Positions 1 through 9,172 of a stretch of DNA of 64,000 nucleotides are shown piece after piece (within the stretch, counting starts at the first letter, position 1; each line of letters starts with the position of its first letter). Below the pieces are notes generated by a model that was given only the letters and a program-made list of their open reading frames with translations, did no database searches and was not told where the DNA came from. The stretch lies in NCBI GenBank assembly GCA_037043455.1, contig JAWPHD010003269.1, positions 159,699-223,698 on the forward strand. The letters are read 5' to 3'. Source of the stretch: Cyrtodaria siliqua. Lineage: Eukaryota > Mollusca > Bivalvia > Adapedonta > Hiatellidae. The translations under genes and the position numbers were made by a program.

Positions 1-1
1 A

Positions 2-361
2 AATCAATTTCATTTTAACGACAAAAAAAAGGTTATTGGTAAAATGAAAGATGAAACTTGTAGAATACCCATTGTTGAATTTGTTGGGCTTCGGAGTAAA
101 CTATATGCATACATGTTAGATAATGAGACTGGTACAAAAAAATGCAAGGGTATTAAAATGTATGTTGTTAAAAAAAATATAGCGCATGATAACTATAAGA
201 TTATTTTATTTACGGCAGCAGAAAGTCACCATGAAATGAAAGTCATTACATAAAAAAAGCATGAACTAAATAGGTATGTAATAAACAAGAAGAGTTTGTC
301 AGCATTTGACGATAAGAGGAACATACTAGATAATGGGCAAGATACGTTAGCGTTTAAATAA
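2..361 (+). pseudogene. C-terminal fragment of a Polinton/Maverick-type DNA polymerase B, broken by an internal stop
   Basis: The frame is open to the left window edge and reads through KKVIGKMKDE, EFVGLRSKLYAYML, KKCKGIK, then an in-frame TAA at 251-253. The same frame continues with KKHELNRY and LSAFDDKRNIL to a second stop at 359-361. I recognise this succession (KDE..PI.EFVGLRSK.Y, KCKGIKK.VVK, LSAFDDKR.IL) as the C-terminal tail of family-B DNA polymerases in Maverick/Polinton-like elements. In complete proteins the residues at the stop normally read about RS-KKH, so the stop is a lesion and not the natural end. Only about 120 codons are visible; the polymerase core would lie left of the window. 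No other Polinton gene is seen to the right. The family call rests on remembered motifs. Confidence 0.68.
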
Positions 362-391
362 TAAATACCCTAAAGTGGACCCCTTGGAAGC

Positions 392-523
392 AACGGTCAT
401 GTGACATGGTCTATAAATAAACGTTTATGTTATAAACGGTCATGTGACATGGTAACCTAAAAGGGAAATGAAATGCTGAGGCAACCTCGGAGCGAAATGA
501 ACTGTAAACGGTCATGTGACATG
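392..523 (+). repeat. three direct copies of a 17-bp motif containing TCATGTGAC
   Basis: AACGGTCATGTGACATG occurs at 392-408, 435-451 and 507-523. The core TCATGTGAC resembles the M-box/CLEAR E-box bound by MiT-family bHLH-Zip factors, but no promoter was identified nearby. A second motif, CCTCGGAGCGAAATGAA, occurs at about 485 and 778, so this looks like a degenerate local repeat block. Confidence 0.6.
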
Positions 524-534
524 CTAATAAATAC

Positions 535-720
535 TGATAAAGGTGATCCTTTGAGAGCAACAAACACAATTAAGAGAATAAAGCAGCAGACTGGGTTTTA
601 TTGAGTCTGTTCATGAGAAGTAATGAAAGAAGCAACACTTCTCACGCCCCCTAGCACCGGCTTAAGCGGTATTCTACTTCAAAGCCACCTATATTGGGCT
701 CGTTGGTTCAGTAAAAAATA
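535..720 (+). repeat. dispersed repeat of about 170 bp, shared with 62570-62735
   Basis: The block contains GAGTCTGTTCATGAGA, TCTCACGC and TAGCACCGGCTTAAGCG. It is found in inverse orientation at 62570-62735, and as weaker relatives at 32510-32670 and 37735-37800. No coding potential is seen. It is probably a short non-autonomous element or the end of a longer one. Confidence 0.6.
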
Positions 721-859
721 ACACTACTGTTAAGGCAATACTACACTAAATACTAAAATAACACTACTGCTAAGGCAACCTCGGAGCGAAATGAATATCA
801 TATTCTGTCATAGTATATTTTACTTTTTTACATTTTGCTATCTTATATTTTAGTTCAAG

Positions 860-1580
860 TAGCTCTTCCCTGTTTTTATCCTGCTTTTGTCACAGCGATG
901 ATGAAGACTACTGTCCGGTTCCGTCTGACTTCGTTTAATGATTTTACAATAGGAGACGGTGCATGAAAATCATATAGCCTATAGTACAGGCACAAATATT
1001 ATGTCTGTGCTGATAAGCTAGATTGATTAGTATAAGAAGGGGGGTTTCCTTAAGCAATTTAAAACGTGTTAGCATGTTTTGAATGGTTGGGTGTTAGGGG
1101 CCCGCGAGGGGAAAAAGTGCTGGAACCCTCCCCCCCCCCACCCACCACCCATATTACTAATCCCACCCCCACCCCCGCCAACCCTTCCTATACTACTAAT
1201 TTCCTTCAAGACAAGACTGTGCTTTCATTCCCTCGTTTAGTTTCGGAACATGTGTATCGACAAAAATCGTGGATACAGCCAATTAAGTTAAACTTATTGT
1301 ACACAGTTGTTCGTAGTATGATTTTGTTTCTTCAGTTATATCTTTATGATGTCTAATTTCATTACCGTTTTTTACTAATCTTGTAATAGTTTTTTCTCAG
1401 ATCTTTTCCTTTCTAAATTTGGGAAATATTTAGTATTTTTCTCTGCCCCTTCGATACAGCGGTCTTTGCTATAAATAATATTTATAAATATGTTATTATG
1501 GTAATTTAGAACTAGCTAGACATCAACGTTCAACTCCTTAGCATGGCGGATTCCATATTCATATATATCGTATACATGTA
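860..1580. other. no gene recognised; C-rich tract at 1130-1180
   Basis: AT-rich intergenic sequence with a pyrimidine-rich CCCCACCC stretch. The short open frames here show no recognisable motif. Confidence 0.5.
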
Positions 1581-1689
1581 ATAATGATGTCAATAAATAA
1601 CAAAACTTGTCGGAGAACGGCGCAGCTCGGCTATTCGCCTTTTCAGAGAACAACAAATTATAACCTGAAATGTGGAATCTCTCTTCATA

Positions 1690-2200
1690 CAAGCAATAGT
1701 TGTCCGTCGTCAGTCGTTAATTTTTGCCTCGTTAAGACTACAGGGACTTCATTTTTATTCGAACTTTACCAGGTTGTTAATATCGGAAAAGTTCGAAAGT
1801 CAGCCAGATCAGACTAGTAACACCGGAGTTATGGCCCTTGATTTATTTAAAAATACTGTATTTCGCCTCGTTAAGACGATAGGGCCTTCATTTTTCATCC
1901 GCTCTTTACCAAACGTTAACAGATTGTTAATATCAATGAAATCTCGGACCAGGAAAACCAGAGTTATGTGCCCCTGAATTATTAAAAAATGCCATGTTTA
2001 GCCTTGTGAACACTCTAGTGCCTTCATTTTATATTCGATCTTTCCCATACTTGGCCAGATTGTCGATATCAATGAAAGCTCGGACCAGTTTGAAAACCAG
2101 CCAGATCGAATGCTATGGCCCTTTTTCAGTATTTGGTAATATACATGGGAAACCCAATGGGTCGTGGGTTCAAATCTCACTGGAGGCATTTTTTTCCCAT
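1690..2200 (+). repeat. degenerate GTCCGTC-type tandem-repeat element
   Basis: Three diverged units of about 150 bp repeat the pattern CTCGTTAAGAC, GGGCCTTCATTTT, TTTACCA.ATTGTTAATAT and GCTCGGACCAG. The same pattern recurs at 20270-20440 and 33640-33780. This is a dispersed tandem-repeat family and not a gene. Confidence 0.6.
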
Positions 2201-2317
2201 AACAAACCTTGGTTCATGGGTTCACTTTTTAAAAAAGAAATTCTCATAAGAAACCTTTGTTCATTTTTCTTTAATTGGGAGCTTAGGGGCTCTTGTTGGA
2301 TCAGTTTTACCAAGAGT

Positions 2318-2492
2318 TTTACGCTGTAGTCTAGCGTTCGCACGCTGTAGAATAGCATTCGCACGCTGTAGAAGAGCGTTCGCACGCTGTAGCTAGAGCG
2401 TTCGCACACTGTAGTAAAGCGTTCGCACGCTCTTGTTGAGCGTTCGCACGCTGTAGCTAGAGCGTTCGAACGCTGTTGTAGAGCGTGCGACA
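2318..2492 (+). repeat. tandem array of a nearly self-complementary motif AGCGTTCGCACGCT
   Basis: About nine units of 20-24 bp with the core AGCGTTCGCACGCTGTAG. The core pairs with itself except for its centre, so the array could form many small hairpins. The same motif appears in both orientations at 4296-4392. Confidence 0.8.
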
Positions 2493-2554
2493 GAAAGATA
2501 GTGACATAATTACAAAGATCATGGTATTAAAGGAACTAACCCGCCAATAACGGC

Positions 2555-2960
2555 AAAAGTACACTACAAAACCGTTTACTAAAACTATCCAGGTATTCAG
2601 GTCACATATTGAGGTATATTTGCCGATTAAAAGCATAGATTCATTCCAGGGTTCTTAAAACACTCGTGATTACATATGCGTAAAATGAATTATGAGTGCT
2701 CTTAATTCGACGCTCCAGTTTTGGGTTTTATTCTGTCTGGTTAATATAGAGTTAAAGATTCTCAAAATATGTATGGTATATAGAGAGGATCTTACATGAG
2801 TACTCATCCATTATTAAAATTATTAAACGAGTTGGCATAATGATATAATGCGATAATGCGAGGCTCTTGCCGAGCATTATATCATTTTTGCTAACGAGTT
2901 TAATAAATTCAATAATGAATGAGAACGAATGTTAGATTCTATTTATTACATAACTTATAA
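2555..2960. repeat. dispersed repeat (two joined blocks)
   Basis: 2560-2800 matches 30110-30360 in the same orientation, and 17964-18150 and 28690-28925 in inverse orientation. Shared words include CAGGT.TTCAGGTCA, GATTAAAA and TCTCAAAATATGT. 2800-2960 matches 41341-41460 and 29380-29450 in inverse orientation, including GAGGCTCTTGCCGAG and CATTATATCATTTT. The second block also has a small internal hairpin around GCTCTTGCCGAGC. Together they suggest one interspersed family of several hundred bp. Confidence 0.65.
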
Positions 2961-2972
2961 CGTCACACTACG

Positions 2973-3631
2973 TTAGTGGGGGCACTCCTCAGTTTCGCAT
3001 GAATGTCCATGGTGTAAATCAGAAAGAAATCAACTAAGTATCTTTTAGGTCCATGGATGGTATTTATAATAAATATGAAGCACATGTTTGATGTTTTTTT
3101 CAGTTTTGAGTACTTCTAAGTTTATTTTGGTGTATTGGACTATGCATTCTTTGGGTTTTTTGGAGGCTATAAATAGAAAAATGTGAACCAATCAAAAACT
3201 TCCTAAAAGTAGGTAAAATGGCTGATTTTCACTGACGGGGAGATCAGCATGGAATAACTTTTTAAAACGCCGGACTAGGTATGTAAAATTTAGCATTTTC
3301 TGATATGCAAGAGCATTATGAGTGCAGACATGACCCTGATATGTGTAGGATTTTTTTATATTTTTTATTTATTGACATCTGAAATATTGCTAAAATTGCA
3401 TTTTAGCATGTTTTGAGGGGTGGGGTAATCTTAAAGAAATGGGACTAAAGTTGTACAGAAAATGCTTTTTGATACTTTTATTTGGTATGGAAACATGGGT
3501 AATTTTTGTCTTCTAAGAAATGTATGACACAATGATGATGTGATTTATTTTTGCTCAAGGATTCAGGCTAAGGGCTTGTCATGGGTTTGATGATTGGGAA
3601 ATGTACATTAAACTGTGGAGTGCCCCCTAGA
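2973..3631. mobile_element. MITE-like element with CTAG..GGGGCACTCC inverted ends
   Basis: The left end reads TAGTGGGGGCACTCCTCAG. The right end is its inverted counterpart, CTGTGGAGTGCCCCCTAG. They bound 0.66 kb without coding potential. The target duplication is not clear, so the superfamily is left open. Confidence 0.55.
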
Positions 3632-3959
3632 AAACGTACATTAACGTGACGTCCATGACGTCATTAACGTTTTATTGCACTTCGCACAAAATCCTAGGAA
3701 TTTCATTGGATTAGAGCGGTCACATGGTGACCCTCTATTATTCTATAGTGGGTCAGTAGATTATGAAGAGGGTCACTAAAACAATATGGACTATACTATT
3801 CCAATTCAACGTTTAAATCATTTGCAAATAGTTCTTTAAGGCGTTAGTTACAAACATAATAATAAATTATTAATGTTTTTAAACTTTACCGGTCGTGTGA
3901 CGTTCCATTACAATGGGTTAAATATCGGTGTTTCCCTTAAAAAAGGTGCTCGATGCAAT

Positions 3960-4086
3960 AAATCAGTTATTGGGTTTGTTACTGACCCCCTACAGAAATA
4001 TGTGGGGTCAGTCAGGTATATAGGGGGACTCGGCTATTGCCTCGCCCCCTATAAATCTTACTGACCCAACATATTTCTCTAAGGGT

Positions 4087-4117
<31 letters not shown>

Positions 4118-4140
4118 AACAAACACAATAACTAATAATG
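3960..4140. repeat. imperfect 180-bp fold-back with a G-run in one arm
   Basis: The left arm contains GTTACTGACCCC, AGAAATATGTGGGGTCAGT and ATAGGGGG. The right arm contains the complements CCCCCTAT, ACTGACCCAACATATTTCT and CAGTAAC. The loop is about 15 bp near 4027-4042. The 27-G run lies in the right arm opposite a short C tract, so it expanded after the fold-back formed. Confidence 0.75.
4087..4113 (+). repeat. homopolymer of 27 G
   Basis: Uninterrupted G27, preceded by GGGT. It could form G-quadruplex DNA. Its exact length in the assembly should not be trusted because homopolymers are error-prone. Confidence 0.85.
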
Positions 4141-4295
4141 TTATACCACTAATGGAATATCGAAAATATTGAATAGTGTTATTACACTCCCACACCACAT
4201 GTTATGTGATAAATATATATATATATATATACGCCTTTGTCATTAGGGTGGGAAACGGTGTACATCTGTTGTAAAATGTGCCTGTTGATGGCGGG

Positions 4296-4392
4296 ATACT
4301 AGAGCGTGCGAACGCTGTAGTACAGCGTGCGAACGCTCTACTGTAACTAGGGCGTTCGCACGCTGTATTACAGCGTTCGCACGCTTTAAATT
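4296..4392. repeat. palindromic array, second locus of the AGCGTTCGCACGCT motif
   Basis: Two copies of AGCGTGCGAACGCT are followed by two or three copies of its inverse. The locus as a whole is a large imperfect palindrome. It is the same motif as 2318-2492, about 1.8 kb away. Confidence 0.8.
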
Positions 4393-4439
4393 ATTTTTTC
4401 TACATGTCACCTGCGGGGTTCCGTATGACACAGACTTAT

Positions 4440-4765
4440 ATTGGGTTTTTTTTCTAAAAAATCGTCTTTACTGAAACTAAAAGAGTCAGAGGTTTAATAT
4501 TTTGTATTTACACTCAGCTTATGGTATTTTACCAAGTTTGTTCAAATGGTGACCCTGGGGTCAAATTTGACCCCGCCCCTGGGGTCAGTATTACATGGAC
4601 TTATATATAGGGAAAACTTTAAACATCTTCTTCTCTGAAACTTCAAGAGTCAAAGGTTTAATATTCTGTATGTACACTCAGCTTACGGTGGTCCTCTACC
4701 AAGTTTGTGCAAATGGTGACCCTGGGGTCAAATTTGACACCCCGCCCCTGGGTCATAAATCAGAC
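4440..4765 (+). repeat. two units of the 34-36 kb tandem repeat family
   Basis: Units contain AGAGGTTTAATATTTTG, AGCTTATGGT, TTGTTCAAATGGTGACC and CTGGGGTCA. They match the 190-bp units inside the Helentron-like element at 33875-36067. This is a truncated relative. Confidence 0.75.
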
Positions 4766-5585
4766 TTGGTTTGAGTGTTTATATTAACGAAAGTTTGATT
4801 TGTTTTGCAGAGCTATGCACTGCTGGTATGTGCCTATGAACAATATGAACAACACAGACCATTGTGAGTAATTGTGAGGGTCCGGAATGGAACGGTTGGA
4901 TAGGGAATGGTGATGACTAAGATGAACAGATGTGTACTTTATATACTCATAAAATAGAAACATATTGGAAAACAAATCTGTGGGATGGCAATATATGTGG
5001 TGTTCCACAGAAACATTAAAAATAAAGGGAACCGACACTCAAGACACTCTCACCAAAAGGCTCAGGTATGAGAATTGATAGAATTTTCAAGTAAACAAGT
5101 AATACCATCGTTTTCTTACTACAACTCGGTTGATGGTGGGTGGTCGGGTGGGGAAGGGAGTGTGGATTGAGATGTGCAGTAGGCACAATAATCACGGTAA
5201 AAGACTAACAAGACAGACTATTCTCTTTTCTTTGGATGACAATTAATGTTATCTTTTAAAATACAAAACAAATTCATTTGATAGTGAACCCTCCACCTTC
5301 CCCCGCCCCGTCTCCCGACACCACCTAATTCCTCCTCCAAAGAATAAATAAAAAACGAAGAAATATTTTCCCTGTTCTCGCCCGCTGACCACACCGCCCC
5401 ACCGCCCACCCACCCCAAACCCCATGGATGAAGAGTCGTTATTTTTTAAGATAAATATACCTCCAAAAATCATCCTCAAAAATCACTCCCATTTACCCCA
5501 ACCCGTGTGAGCGGAGCCCATACCCCAACTCTGTGTGAGCGGAGCCCATACCCAGATATGGTTGAATTATGAATACGAGTAAACA
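4766..5585. other. no gene recognised
   Basis: Non-coding sequence. Around 5500-5550 there is a 25-bp direct duplication containing GTGTGAGCGGAGCCCATAC. The G- and C-rich frames at 5218-5480 have low-complexity translations. Confidence 0.5.
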
Positions 5586-6047
5586 TATACTGAAAAGAAA
5601 AAGAAACACATAATTTGAATTTACGCTATATATTGTATGTTTAATATGCTGCTGCTAATCGAATGGTACAGGGCGACATTAGGCCTGTCCTTTCGGAAAG
5701 AAGTTTTAAACAGCACCGAACACACCAATGGTTACCCGTTTAAAGTTTCATTATCGACATAATGCGCATGTGGCTCAAGCGGGTGAGTAAACTTAGGCTT
5801 TAAACATTGCAATCTCTTAACATTAAACACAATACTAAAATGGCTTGGCTTTTTCAATCGAAACTTCAACATTTATGAATTTCGTGTAACAAAGTATACT
5901 TTGATTAAAAGTCTACTACATGACTGAGTTGTCCTTTCTGTAATTAGTTGTAGCCCCTTTTTGTATACAAAACACGTTGAGATATTACGTGGAATTGGGT
6001 GTGTATAATAGTGTAGTATAGGTAATTTTTTGATTATTTGTTTTTTT
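5586..6047 (+). mobile_element. MITE, TATACTGAAA family, copy 1 (degraded right end)
   Basis: Begins TATACTGAAAAGAAAAAGAA, followed by CGCTATATATTGTATG and ATCGAATGGTAC. It aligns over its length with 13557-14007. The right terminal repeat is eroded, and copy 2 is joined to it in inverse orientation. Confidence 0.65.
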
Positions 6048-6503
6048 CCCTTTCAATGAAACGCAACATGGGAATTTCCGCTATATATTGTATATACTGC
6101 ACTCTTAATTCCACATAATATTCCAAAGAAATCCCAAGATGTTTTGGAAAAACAAGAGTTGCAGTTAATTAAAGAAAGGACGCAACGGTGATGCTGTAGA
6201 CGTTTTAATCACACTATACCTTGTAACAAGAAATTCATAAATGCTGAAGTTCCTCTTTGAAAAACTGAGCCAGTTAACGAAAAGACTGCATCTTAAGTTT
6301 GCTCACATGCTTGAGCCAAACGCGTACTCTGCCAATAATGAAACTTGAAGCAATACTATTTGCTGTATTATGTGTTGTTTTAGTATTTTTTTCCGAAAGG
6401 AAAGGTCTTAAGTAGCCATATACCATTCGATTAACAGCAGCATATTGTACATACAATATATAGCGGAAATTCCCGTGTTGCGTTTCTTTTGCTTTTCAGT
6501 ATA
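6048..6503 (-). mobile_element. MITE, TATACTGAAA family, copy 2
   Basis: Inverse orientation to copy 1. Right end AAATTCCCGTGTTGCGTTTC followed by TTTTCAGTATA; left end GAAACGCAACATGGGAATTT. Terminal inverted repeats are about 45 bp, bounded by TA, with no coding sequence. Confidence 0.75.
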
Positions 6504-6833
6504 TGTTTAGAAACAACAGATTGAATGTTTAATTTTACAAAAATATTATTGCACCTTTCATATATGTTATTTGCTAAAATCTTTTATTTATTGCCCCCCC
6601 CACAAGCCTCTCCCACACTCCCCTCACAAAACACACAAAACACAGAAAAGGAGAATGAGGATTGATGTTATTTATGAAAATGCAAACACAAAAACAACAA
6701 ATTAATAGTATACTTAACCACCCTAATCTCAACCCCTGTTGATGATGGATGGGCGGGGAGTTGGGATTTAGATGGACAGCATAGCAGCATACACCATAGA
6801 ATAAATAAGCCTAGCACAGAAATATGTAATTTA

Positions 6834-7330
6834 TTAAAATACTCAAGGTTGATTGGTTATTGGGGTGGTCTGAAAAAGCTATATAAACCTCTGACGTCGT
6901 GTACGTCAACCGTTAAGACGTCATTTATAACACCAGAAAACACGCTAACCGTCATTTTAAACGTCTGATGCAAAACAACAACACAATGAAATGCGTTATT
7001 TTAAGCGACGCTACGCTCCAATAGGACGAAGCTGTACCTTCTCCTCATTTGATGATGAGATAGGCATAAAATGTCAGTTGTGAGAATTTGTTTGTATTTT
7101 GTGCAATCTCTCGACAAAATGTGTTTCATGATACATAAAACTCCATGTTAGATAAGAAATAAAATATATCCAGCGGGTTTGTATTGTGCGAGATCAAAAC
7201 CTGGTGTTTGGGACTTGAAACACATTGAAACCGCGGGCCTGCGGCCCTTGGTATCGATGAACTTCAAGTCCCGCCCATAAGGTATTTATCTTGGACAATA
7301 TAAACCCGCTGGCAATATTTTATTTCTTAA
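6834..7330 (+). repeat. 0.5-kb dispersed repeat with terminal fold-back, copy 1
   Basis: Near-identical in layout to 8018-8567: GGTTATTGGGGTGGTCTGAAA, CCGTTAAGACGTCATTT, then a 177-bp fold-back (7153-7329) with arms CCAGCGGGTTTGTATTGT and ACAATATAAACCCGCTGG. The CRE-like ACGTCA words recur in both copies. Confidence 0.75.
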
Positions 7331-7339
7331 ATAAAACCT

Positions 7340-7391
7340 ACAAAGAAACATGATACATGATCATCACAAAGAAACATGATACATGATCATC
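7340..7391 (+). repeat. 26-bp tandem duplication
   Basis: ACAAAGAAACATGATACATG plus ATCATC is repeated once with no spacer, at the junction between the repeat above and the retroelement below. Confidence 0.8.
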
Positions 7392-8756
7392 TGTGTGTTA
7401 TAATGCCTCTCAATGCTGCCTGGTTAGTTAGAAGACATATCCTGGTGTGAATGTCTTTATGTATACTGTTTTGTTTGATTGGGATGGAACAGTGTAAGAG
7501 TGAGGAATGGTGCTCCCTAGAACCTCGCTTAAATCCCTAGTGGGCTTTTTCGCCACTGCCCGTTAGCAAATGAAACCTTCACAAAACACAATAAACCAAC
7601 AACACACATCGAAACAAACAACAATGACAAGGGTAAATACAAGGCAATGTATATGACGTCACAAACATGACGTAATTCACAATAGGGCTACCGCCTTGGA
7701 TTGGGCAGTGGCAGAAAAATAAGTAAGAGCACACTACATGATTAGAGACAAACATCAAACGTTACCGTTCTTTCAATATTAAGGTTGACGTCAACATCAT
7801 AATTTGTCAGGTCATCGCACAATCAAATAAAAAAAGCACAGTGGCGAACTTTAAATTGGTCAGCCACTAACATGCATTGTGTTACAAAATGATAGGGTCA
7901 TAACCACTTTTGATAACCGTTTTAACAAGTTTAATAAAGCTTGTATGAACCATGAACAAATATCTTACGAAGTTTGTAAATCGTCACCTTAAAAGTCAGG
8001 TTGTCGCAGAAGAGTTCTTAAATTACTAATCTAACATGGTTTATTCAAATACTCAATGTTGGTTGATTGGTTATTGGGGTGGTCTGAAAAAACTATATAA
8101 ACCTCTGACTTATGTACGTCAACCGTTAAGACGTCATTTTAAACGCCAGAAAACACGTTAACCGTTGAGACGTCATTTTAAACGTCTGATGCAAAACACC
8201 AACGCAATAAAATGCGCTATTTTTAGCGACTTTACGTTCCAGCAACACATTCAAATTGGACGAAGCTGTATTAGCTTCTCATTTGATGTTGAGAGATAGG
8301 CATAAAATGTAAGTTGTGAGAATGTGTTTGTATTTTGTGCAATCTCTCGACAAATTGTGTTTCATGATACATAAAACTCCATGTTAGATAAGAAATAAAA
8401 TATTTCCAGCGGGTTTATATTGTGCGAGATCAAACACCTGGTGCTTGGGACTTGAAACACATCGAAACCGAGGGCATGCGGCCCTTGGTATCGATGAACT
8501 TCAAGTCCCGCCCATCAGGTATTAATCTGGGACAATATAAACCCGCTGGAAATATTTCATTTCTTAATTATATTTAAAAAGCAGATCAGTGTTACGATAA
8601 CACAATTCTGCAAAGTTTTTTTTTCGAAGCTTATGGTAACGGTGGATCTGAATGAGTAGATTTTTAGTTATACAAAGGTTACCAATATTTAAATCCTCAA
8701 CGACTACACTCTCTAGAAAAGTTAAAGTCAAAAGAGAACAACAACACAATTGCAAA
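7392..8756 (-). mobile_element. retroelement 3' part (C-terminal coding remnant plus 3' region), interrupted
   Basis: Read on the minus strand, 8756-8568 encodes DFN-like text (VEDLNIGNLCITKNLL, RYHKLRK, LLFKYN). This is homologous to better copies at 50043-50533 and 61296-60871. After the 8022-8563 insertion, the remaining coding and 3' region continue from 8021 to about 7395, matching 61080-60430 nearly base for base. No RT core is present here. I recognise the text only as the C-terminal region of an abundant retroelement family whose clade I cannot name securely. Confidence 0.65.
8018..8567 (+). mobile_element. 0.55-kb element inserted in the retroelement, TTAA at both junctions (copy 2)
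   Basis: Comparison with the uninterrupted copy at 61080-61120 places the insertion precisely. TTAA (8018-8021) and TTAA (8564-8567) flank the insert, and the retroelement resumes in register after the second one. The insert is the same 0.5-kb repeat as 6834-7330, with a 178-bp fold-back at its right end (8389-8566). TTAA duplications are the hallmark of piggyBac-type transposition, but matched terminal inverted repeats were not found. Confidence 0.65.
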
Positions 8757-9172
8757 ATGCATCAACTTGAATGGTGAAACAAAAGATAACAGTCATCTTG
8801 TTAATTTTCTAGTTTTCTGGAATTGATGACGAATGTCGAACTTTAAACTTTTTTTCAATTCATAAAGTTATGACGTTTGAGCACATTTATGACGTAAAGG
8901 TTTACAGAAATATAATATTTGTACAGAGGTTGATCATGCATATTTGAGTGCTAGCTTTCATTACAAACATGATGTGACTGTGTATCAATATGATATACAA
9001 GCTAATGTATCATATAGTATTTGTTTTCTTACTAGCAACACGTGTATCAAAGAATATACAAAGACATTCCTTTAAGTTTTCTTATTGTAGAATAATTTCG
9101 AATTGTATTACATCTGCATGGATGTATTGTTGTGCATAACCGTTTCTTAATTCGTTGAACTGGCAAATCCGA
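8757..9172. other. 3' flank of the BTB gene; no other gene seen
   Basis: AT-rich. This contains the 3' UTR region of the minus-strand BTB gene. No canonical AATAAA on the minus strand stood out close to the stop. Confidence 0.5.
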
